Assembly: GCA_011503125.2 (NCBI GenBank)
Contig: WWBZ02000001.1
Coordinates: 310,001-374,000, forward strand
Direction of reading: 5' to 3'
Length of the DNA: 64,000 nt
Origin: Botryosphaeria dothidea
Lineage: Eukaryota > Ascomycota > Dothideomycetes > Botryosphaeriales > Botryosphaeriaceae
In this document: positions 56,535-64,000 of the stretch, one piece after another
Layout of the letters: each line of letters opens with the position of its first letter
Position numbering within the stretch: the stretch's first letter is position 1
The notes under the pieces: model-generated
Databases searched by the model: none
Told to the model about the DNA's origin: nothing
Seen by the model: the letters and a program-made list of their open reading frames with translations, nothing else
Program-made: the position numbers and the translations under genes

Positions 56535-57278
56535 TTACATAAGCGTCGCACTGTGTCCGTAGATCTGCTTCTTGCGCAGGTGGACTGGGGTCTCGCCCTG
56601 GGGCGTGCCGGGAATGTTCTTCTCCAGCTTCTGCAGAGCTCATTAGTGATGTTCGTCGGGCTTTGCCCGCCGGGGGCATCCGAATGGGGCGATTGAACAT
56701 TGAGGGACGCACCAAGTTGTCAAAGACACACTTGTTCAGCGAACGCTCAGGCTTGCGGCATTGCCAGAGCTGCTGGTTGTTGTCCTCCAGACACTGCCAG
56801 TGGTAGCGGAACTCGTTGAGGCAGTGCTTGTTGATGTCTTCCAGCCTGTTGGTCGGAAGTTCGTCAGCGCAATTCACTCCGCCAAATATCTTCCTGTGCA
56901 TCTGTATATGCCGTTGTCCACGCCGGGATGCTTACACGCTGGTAGCGCATCTGGTGACCTTCCGGCCTTCCTTCATGCAGTCGAGCTCGCCGGTGCCGTT
57001 GGCCTCGGTCTTGCACATCATGTAGTCGTCATTGTAAGGCTTGCACCGGGCGCCGATGAAGAAAGAAGCGGACAAAAGCGGAGCGGAACTGGCGCCAATT
57101 TCCTTGACCTTGGGGATGTTGTCGGGCAGCGGGGTGGTGTCGACCAGCACCTGCTGGTTGAATCTGCGGAGCGCGAGGTCAGCGCGGCTGTGAAGGGACC
57201 AATGGACGACGATCGGGACGGTGTGGGTTCGGGCGACATGAATCTGGGTGCAGCTCACCTGGCTTCGCGGGCGGCCAT
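56535..57278 (-). CDS. NADH:ubiquinone oxidoreductase subunit, NDUFA8/20.8-kDa type, 158 aa
   Basis: Exons 57278-57259, 57163-56936, 56845-56713 and 56630-56535 close in frame; exon 1 encodes only MAAREA plus two bases. The protein has four CX9C motifs: CKPYNDDYMMC, CMKEGRKVTRC, CLNEFRYHWQC and CRKPERSLNKC. These are the twin CHCH arrangement of the NDUFA8 (PGIV) accessory subunit of complex I. It is imported into the intermembrane space and oxidised by Mia40, and sits on the intermembrane-space face of the membrane arm. The C-terminal IPGTPQGETPVHLRKKQIYG is also typical. It is divergent from the nucleoporin gene with 374 bp between starts. Confidence 0.94.
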
Positions 57279-57652
57279 GTTGGCGGAGGTGCGGGTATCG
57301 TGGGTAATGCGGAATGGAGTTGAGGTTATTGGAGCGAACGTCGACCTGAGCTCTTGGCGCCTCCCCGGCCGGCTTTTGCCGAGCGCGCGACAAGCCTGAG
57401 CTCCGAAGAAACAACACGCGAACGCCCAAGGTCAACATCCACAAGAAGCCATGAACAAAGCCGAATAATCAACCTCTACCCCCACATATTCTCTCCGCGC
57501 CGCGAAGTTGCCCCATTGTTCTGCGCCGACCCGCACTCTGAGATTCGCGACGCGTTTCTCTCCGGCGACAGCACCCGCGCGCCGCCTGTCAACAACCTGC
57601 GATTCTCCATTGCTCCTCCGTCTCCCACTTTTTCTCTTGCACTCCCGCGGTC
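57279..57652. promoter_or_regulatory. divergent promoter of NDUFA8-like gene and NUP57
   Basis: 374 bp between two start codons pointing away from each other. The C-rich, T-rich stretch before 57653 is a typical fungal leader. Confidence 0.5.
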
Positions 57653-59027
57653 ATGTCGCTGTTCGGCAACACCTCGACCAACAATGCCAACCCTTTCGGG
57701 GGCTCTGCCTTTGGCGGCAGCACACAGAACAAACCTTCGCTGTTTGGCTCCAGCACCCAGAATGCCCAGCCGGTAAATGCACTAAGTCGTACGCTGATGT
57801 ATAAGATTTTAACGCTCGTCACAGTCTTTGGGAAGTAGCCTCTTTGGCAACGCTGGAAACCAACAGCAGCAACAGCAGCAACAGCAGCAACAGCAACAAC
57901 AACAGCCGCAACAGCAGCAGAGCGGCGGCGGCTTCTTCGGCTCGAGCATGAACAAACCTGCCACAACTGGCGCATTCGGAGTCCAGCCCCCGTCGCAACC
58001 CACCACCAACAACTTCTACGGCGGATCGACTGTCTTCGGAAACCCTCTGCCCCCGGCCATGAACCCTGCTCAGTCGCAGCTGAATGTGAGCACTAACAGC
58101 GTGTGGACCCCGCCGCCTCCAGCTCGTAAGTCCTCCACACTCCATGCTCTCGCGTGAACGCGCTTATTCTGAACACAAGACTGGCGCCCCGCCGAAAAAG
58201 ACCAGAAGTCTGTTCCCGAACAGATGGCCGAACTGATTGCCAAGTGGATGCCTGACCAGCGCAACTCCGTCTTCCAGCACTACTTCTACAACCAAGTCGA
58301 TCCTCGCACCGTTCCCTACTATGTCGCGCCCGCCGATGAGGACCCCAAGGCATGGGAGGAGGCGCTGTCGAAGAAGCCCAACGAGGGTGCCATACCCGTG
58401 CTGGGACGGGGATTCCACTCCGTCGCGGGCCGCCTCCAGACGCAGGCGAAGGCGGTCGAGGCGCTGCAGGCGCGTCTGCACGAGATGAACAACAGCCTGA
58501 CAGAGATGCTGCAGAAGCACGATCTGGAGATCACCGTCCGTACTACGGAGGCGAAGAGGAAGCACATTGCGCTTACGAAGCGCTGCCTGGCGCTGGCCAC
58601 GAAGGCGCAGATTCTGCGCAACCGGGGATACGCTATGGATCCGAGGGAGGAGGAGCTCAGGAAGAAGTTGAAGGAACTGGAGAAGAAGGCTTTCGACCCG
58701 ATGCTCAATGGCCGCCAGGAGGAGATCTGGGCGAGGATGAGCGCAGTGAGGGCGCGCGCCAGGTTGCTGCAGGAGGAGCTTGAGAAACTGGGCAAGGGCC
58801 TAGGCAAGGCCGATGGTGACCAGCTGGATGAGGAGCACGTGAAGGCTATCAGGAAGGTAAGCATTTTCAGGTCACCCTCCCGAAGATGACAGCAGGCTCA
58901 CAAGGTTCGATAGGTTCTGGGCGATTTCGACAAGCAGCTTGCCCATCTGCGTGAGGAGCTCACCCGCATCACGAAGGAGTGGAAGGAATGGCAGGAGAAC
59001 AACAAGCCCATTTCGAGCAGCAGATGA
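57653..59027 (+). CDS. NUP57: nucleoporin Nup57/NUP54 homologue, 403 aa, 4 exons
   Basis: Exons 57653-57772, 57825-58125, 58180-58856 and 58914-59027 join in frame. Nup57 forms the central-channel trimer with Nsp1 and Nup49. The N-terminal third is an FG domain (MSLFGNTST, FGGS, SLFGSS, SLFGN, GGFFGSS) with a Gln run from CAG/CAA repeats. The C-terminal part has the NUP54 alpha/beta region (QMAELIAKWMPDQRNSVFQH, GFHSVAGRLQTQAK) and long coiled coils (EITVRTTEAKRKHIALTKRC, RARARLLQEELEKL). The 3' exon adds LGDFDKQLAHLREELTRI. It is shorter than yeast Nup57 mainly in the FG part, as is usual for Pezizomycotina. Confidence 0.93.
57860..57922 (+). repeat. CAG/CAA repeat (poly-Gln)
   Basis: Nearly pure CAG/CAA triplets encode about 20 Gln interrupted by one Pro between FG motifs of the nucleoporin. 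Confidence 0.85.
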
Positions 59028-59409
59028 TTGACGAGTGGCGGAGATGATAATACGCGGGCAGCTTTGGAGAGGTCTTAGGCATTTTGGATGGGGGCTCAGG
59101 CATTTTGCACGAGATACCACGCAAGTGTATTTCTACGGTGGGAACACGGTGCTATACAAAAAGAACGGGGTGCGGCAAGGCGTTTCTCTGGCGCGTGCGA
59201 AGCTGAAAGCCTGGCTTTTTTCCGTGTCGGGCGGCTTCTCATATAATACAAACGTCGCGCTTTTTTGGAGCGAGCGCAAATAAAGAATTCAGAGAGTATG
59301 TCCATTTAAACGCCAATGCCGCATGTGATATCCGTATGGACTTTGTCCTCCCCAGTCTAGCCTTTCATTGTTCCCGGAATTGTACATGACGTAGTCGGAT
59401 GCCTTTGAT
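59028..59409. other. intergenic between convergent NUP57 and TOM5
   Basis: 3' regions only; nothing further seen. Confidence 0.6.
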
Positions 59410-59671
59410 TTAGAACCAGCGGCCGGCGTATTCAACAGCGAAGGGAGCTATCACGATCGCGCATCAGTATCGCGCCTGCTGTTGGAGTCTTATCATTGGG
59501 TCTTACAGAAGTAGAGGAGAGCACATGTGATGTAGGCGCCGGTGAGAGTAACGCGAGCAGTCTCCTCCTGCGCGATCAGTTCTTCCTTGCTGGGCGGCGG
59601 CGGTGCTATATCGCTATGTGAGTGAAAAGCATTGAAAGCGCAGCGGTTGAGTGTTTCGCACCTCCAAACAT
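59410..59671 (-). CDS. TOM5: mitochondrial import receptor subunit Tom5, 48 aa, 3 exons
   Basis: Exons 59671-59662 (10 nt), 59605-59507 and 59447-59410 join in frame to MFGAPPPPSKEELIAQEETA, then VTLTGAYITCALLYFSPFAV, ending EYAGRWF. This is the Tom5 pattern: an MFG start, a Pro-rich acidic cytosolic segment (KEELxAQE), one C-terminal membrane segment and a short tail after SPF. Tom5 is a small subunit of the outer-membrane translocase that helps precursors into Tom40. The gene is easily missed because the longest open frame reads from upstream in the wrong phase and stops in intron 2. It is divergent from the Iws1 gene, with 345 bp between the starts. Confidence 0.88.
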
Positions 59672-60016
59672 ATTGGCGGTATGAAATGGTGGTACAGGAG
59701 GGTTGTTGGTGGGGGGTTGTTGGTGGAGGTTGATGATGTCGGAGCTGCGGCGAAAGCTGGAGGTGAAATCTTGAGCAGCGGTCTTGGCGCGACCTCGCCG
59801 TTCCTTTCCAAACTACTTCAGCCACCGACAGCTTCCACCACGCCCCCGTTTCAACATCAAAGCTTCACAACCACTCCTCCTCTCCAACTCCGCCCTTGCA
59901 GGACCCACGTCTGCGATCGCCACCTCGCCCTGACAACCGCATCCCAATCGCACTACACGCATCAGCGCGCCGTCTCCAACCAAACGACCGCAACCCACAT
60001 TCCGGGCTCCACGACA
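59672..60016. promoter_or_regulatory. divergent promoter of TOM5 and IWS1
   Basis: 345 bp between the start codons. The frame of the Iws1 exon is open through most of it, but the composition there is that of a C-rich leader. Confidence 0.5.
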
Positions 60017-61517
60017 ATGGAGGACGCGGACATCACTAACTCGCCGCCCGACCCCAGCACGCTGCCCGAGGCCGGCAACGACCCGGGCGAGCCCGTGCGG
60101 CCCGACGTGGACGAGGAGAACGCGACGCCGAACCCGTCGACGGCGGCGCCGGGCGTGGACATGGAGCTGACGGAGGCCGGCCAGGGCACGGGCGACGCCG
60201 ACGCCGAGGACAAGGGCGACGGCCTGTCCGACGACGACAACGAGTCGGTGCTGTCAGACGTCGACGAGGCGCAGTTCGAGGACTTCGACCCCAACGCCAT
60301 CGCCATCGAAGACCGGCCCGCGATCGCGGTGGACGAGAGCAACGTCGGCTTGATTGGCGTGCACAAGCGCAAGCGCGCGGATGGCGATGGCGAGGGAGGC
60401 AAGAGGAAGAAAAGGGAGGGCAGGCGCGATAAGCCCAGGAAGAGCAGGAAGCGGAGGGGTGATGATGATGGGGTTAGCGGTGGGGAGGACGCTCCGGCGG
60501 CGGGCGAGAGGCGGTCTAGGAGGTCGAAGAAGGTGGCGGCGGCAGAGCCGATGGAGGAGGATTGGGATAGCTTGGATCCCCATGAGAGGCGTAGGAGGGC
60601 TCTGGATGCGAAGATGGATGAGGCGCTCAAGGGCGGCAGGAAGAAGTCGCGCAAGCAGCAGGGAATTGTGAGTTCCTGATTGCATTTTACTGCGGGAATT
60701 GCGGACGACTGACCTTTCATGATAGGACCTCGAAGCTCAGGCCGATGCGGAGATTGAGGATATGCGCCGCCGCATGACGGAGGCTGCACAAGCTGATAAC
60801 GAGGGCCGCGAGCGCGGAGAGCCTGCTATCCATAAGCTCAAGCTTCTGCCTGAAGTGGTCGCTCTTCTCAACCGCAACAATCTCCAGAATAATCTCGTCG
60901 ATCCCGATATCAACCTCCTGCAAGCTGTACGCTTCTTCCTCGAGCCGCTCAACGATGGTAGTATGCCTGCGTACAACATCCAGCGCGAGCTTTTCAACGT
61001 CCTGGCTAGGCTCCCTATCACAAAAGATTCTCTCGTAGCCAGCGGCATTGGCAAAGTCATCAACTTCTACACCAAGACCAACAGGGCGGAAGGCTCCATA
61101 AAGAGGCAAGCTGAGAAGCTGATTGGAGAGTGGACGCGTCCCATCCTCAAGCGCACCGACGACTACCGCAAGAAGGAGGTCGCTGAAGCATCCTACGATC
61201 CTATGTACGTTTCCCTGCAAATCCTCCTCTATCTCCGCAACCTATAAATGGGAAACTAATGGACTTACCACAGGCGTCTCCCGGACCGCACTGCTTCCAA
61301 GGCAGCAGCCAACCAGCAAGCCGCCGCCGAACGCCGCGCCAAGGCTCTCGCTCCCCCGAGCTTCATGAACCGCGCCCGCCAGGAGGGCCAGCTGCGCACC
61401 TACACGGTCGCGCCCAAGAGCAACGTCGTCGCCAATGCCGCGCCCGTCAGACATGTCGGCCAAAGCGAGGCTGCGCGTCGTCTCAAACTGGGGCGTGCGG
61501 GTGGCAAGCGTGGCTGA
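60017..61517 (+). CDS. SPN1: transcription elongation factor Iws1/Spn1, 457 aa, 3 exons
   Basis: Exons 60017-60667, 60726-61204 and 61274-61517 join in frame. Iws1/Spn1 binds Spt6 and RNA polymerase II and links elongation with chromatin and mRNA export. The first 215 residues are acidic, then Lys/Arg-rich (HKRKRADGDG, KPRKSRKRRG). The conserved TFIIS-N-like helical bundle (about 245-375) has AIHKLKLLPEVVALLNR, LLQAVRFFLEPL, SMPAYNIQRELFNVLARLPI and RQAEKLIGEWTRPIL. The C-terminal tail (RLPDRTASKAA, then FMNRARQEGQLRTYTVAPKS) is also typical. The ATG at 60017 is chosen because the upstream open frame reads as a leader. With Set2 elsewhere in the window this is the second Pol II elongation gene. 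Confidence 0.94.
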
Positions 61518-64000
61518 AGAGGGGGGTGTACGTAGTCGGTGGTTTACGTCATTGTCCGGTAGGCATGATGTGTGGGAGAGCAAGCAAGGCGCGATGGCTG
61601 GGATGAGCTGCGCATGGCATGGATTGGATGCAGGTTTCCTAGCACTTTTGGTGGCGGAGAAGAAAATCGAGCGCGCGCGTAGATGATGTTTCTGCCGCTG
61701 CTGCTGCTTTCTCGGAGGACTTGAGACGCGATGTCTCGGAATGGTGGTTTGGATGGCGTTTCCCCCCCCTTATCTGTTGCCCACCACCTCTTTCTCATGC
61801 ATCGGAAAAGGCATACCGTGGACCACGCGCAAACATAGAAGGAAAGCACTATTCAGAAGCAGAAACGATGTAATACATTAAACTTTGGTGGCTTTCCGGC
61901 GATCATGGGCAAAAAATTGGGGACGAGATACCTTTTATTGGATGCTACTGAAAATGGAAAAAGCCACGAAATATGATGGTTACTTTTTTTTCCTTTTCCT
62001 CCCATCTCGCTTACTGTTTTGCTTTTGCTTACACGCATCATCGGCACATGTACGAGCGGAGGTGGCGTACTGCACACGAGGCAATTGCAGATAAAGTCCT
62101 CAGCTTCCTTGGGGGCGCCTTTTGTTTTTTCTTTCCGATTTCCGGGTCAGCTGAAAGTGGAGGAGCACAGTCAGCTAGTTGGCCACGAGGTTTTGGACAG
62201 AAAAGAACGCCATGCATTGTGCATTACAGGAGAATGCGGCGGAGAGGGCTGGCCTTCGATTGCTTCCGAAGAGGCTTCTTTCAATTGCTTTTTTGGTCCA
62301 TTCTTCGTTTTTCTTTTCTTTGTTTATCTGGAACGGAAGCGTTCTCTCGGATGCGAAGGCGATCATCGTTAACTTTTGGGGGACCTTAACCTTTTGCTTT
62401 TCGGGGGGTTGTTTATGGTTGAGTTCGCCGCTGCAGCAGGTTGACGAAGCATCGATGGTGCTATCAGACCAGCCAGAGTCGAAGCACGCTAATCGGTACG
62501 TCCCTTCTCTGATCGATTCCGATGGCGGGGAAGGGGTCAGGGACAGCGAGGGCCAGGGCAATGACTATCGAAGGAAATTGAGTTTGTGCTTATGACGTGG
62601 CTCTGCTGCGTTCGGCATCCCCAGGTCGTTATCGGTACATGGGGAGGTACCGGGGTATACCGGCATGTGCTTGTTTGGAAGGGCACCTGTGCGCTGTTCT
62701 TCCAAGGCAAGTCGGCCTTGCTTTGGCCGTTGCTTAGTGTGTTGTCCGCGATCCTTTCATTTCGCGAGCGCAGGCCAACGTTCATTCGTTGCCCTTTCTA
62801 TGTAACTATCGCCCTGGGTTTCTGCGTTCTAGAACACGTGCGATTCGACTCAAGTTTGGGTCCGGAAATTGGAGAGGTCATCAGCTGAATGGAGGGAGCG
62901 CACGCGCGCCGGCTGATGGTCGGGCATTGAGCAACATGGATTGCACCCTTGCCTGTCAGCATTCGCGCACGTTCCTTGGTTGTTGGTCAGGTTGGGTGGG
63001 CGTGGAGTTTGTTGCTGTTGTTGCCTCCTGTTGGTTGAACGCGATGCGCCACAGTGAAGCCACTCTGTATTCTTACGCCTGCCCACCCTCCGTCGCCCGG
63101 ATTTGGAAGCAGTCGGGGTCTCGGTAAGTCAGCTTCGCGTTCGCGTCGCTATCTAGGCATGGGACTTGTATCTGGTTAGACGCATGGTTAAGTGCGTACA
63201 CTTTGCGAGTGGTGGTCATTCACATCACCGACGAACATGCAACAGAACGCGACGCAGCAATAGCTAGAGAGCGGGAAAGATGTGCGGCAACGGGTGGTTC
63301 ACACATGTCCTGCTTTGCGAGGATGAAATTACCCCGGTTTTGCTGTGGGATCTTCCCGTTACCCGTTGTTGCCGTCTCTTAGTGGTGATTCCAGTTGGGA
63401 ACCCCTGTTTGCTCCAGGTCCGTTTCAAAGGGTTTCCAAATCGCGTAATTGCTGGCGAGGAAAGAGGCAGACTGCGTGACGGATTGCAGCGGCTAGGGTC
63501 TGGATTCTGCACTGCCACGATTGCTTGGAGATTGATGACTGGCCTTGCGGCTTGTTACGTGAGGAGTGTTGGCGGCAACATGCAGCAATGTCAAGGTTGA
63601 CTGTACCTTGTTAACCACGAGGCAGCCACAAGGCAGTGGTTAAAGCAGATAACCAGCCTTAAGTTGGAGCCTACAACATTTCATCCAGCACAGCTCTGAA
63701 GAGGTGGCCGGTAAAACAAGGCAGACGCGCGTAACATAGACATCTTTGATCATTAGCTGCACCCAAGTTTTGGAAGATGGGTCAGTTCGCCCAGGTGTAA
63801 CAGTAACACCCTCAGCCTGTTCTCTTCTCACGATCCTCAATCCCATCACACTACCGGCCTACCTCGCTCATGATCTTAGCAAAATATCGGCGGCCATTCC
63901 GCCCCCGAGATCAAAAGACTATATGCACGTAAGTACATACGCACGCAGATAGGCACAAGGAAGATACCAAGGTAAGAGAGGGTCAGGGGCTTGCGCGCGC
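61518..64000. other. 2.5 kb without recognised gene
   Basis: Frames up to 138 codons overlap on both strands but have unnatural Phe/Cys/Arg-rich composition and no motif. No tRNA or repeat was recognised. Confidence 0.5.

Noticed and set aside
61885..62595. Overlapping 70-138-codon frames downstream of IWS1
   Set aside because: Phe/Cys/Arg-rich, non-protein-like, on both strands, no start context or motif.

Overview
The window reads as nuclear DNA of a filamentous ascomycete (Pezizomycotina). Genes carry short GT-AG introns of mostly 45 to 150 nt with phase-consistent joins, and the housekeeping set is fungal: Set2, Rce1, GABA transaminase, an NDUFA8-type complex I subunit, Nup57, Tom5 and Iws1/Spn1. 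The accessory genes are of kinds common in Dothideomycetes and relatives (CorA-like, DUF7708, BCS1-like AAA, DUF6594, NACHT-ankyrin, HsbA). I infer Dothideomycetes only weakly. I see no bacterial operons, CRISPR array, rRNA or convincing tRNA.

Layout. 0.7-0.9 kb: a small hypothetical gene. 2.3-7.1 kb: a CorA-like membrane protein followed by a protein kinase, both on +. 8.2-30 kb is mostly conserved gene space: a serine-rich two-TM protein (-), Rce1 (+), an AT-hook protein (-), Set2 (+), GABA transaminase (+) and an Mnn4/LicD-like protein (+), separated by long spacers, the longest 3.3-3.5 kb. A Ub-like/WLM metalloprotease follows at 30.4-31.6 kb.

31.7-54 kb is accessory. It holds a DUF7708 STAND-like gene (-) head to head with a BCS1-like AAA+ ATPase (+), a decayed gene, a retropepsin-like fragment, a DUF6594 membrane protein (+), an unknown 213-aa protein (-), a broken NACHT-ankyrin (fungal NLR) gene (+), and a class-3 lipase (-) head to head with an HsbA-type surface-binding protein (+). 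P-loop/STAND genes, decayed paralogues and remnants side by side resemble a fungal NLR-like turnover region. The best candidates for something new are the head-to-head DUF7708/AAA+ pair and the CorA-like/kinase pair.

54.5-64 kb returns to core genes: a bHLH factor (+), NDUFA8-like (-), Nup57 (+), Tom5 (-) divergent from Iws1 (+), then 2.5 kb without a recognisable gene.

Gene models were built by hand from splice signals and reading phase; every join given as firm closes in frame. Family names come from recalled sequence patterns, not searches.
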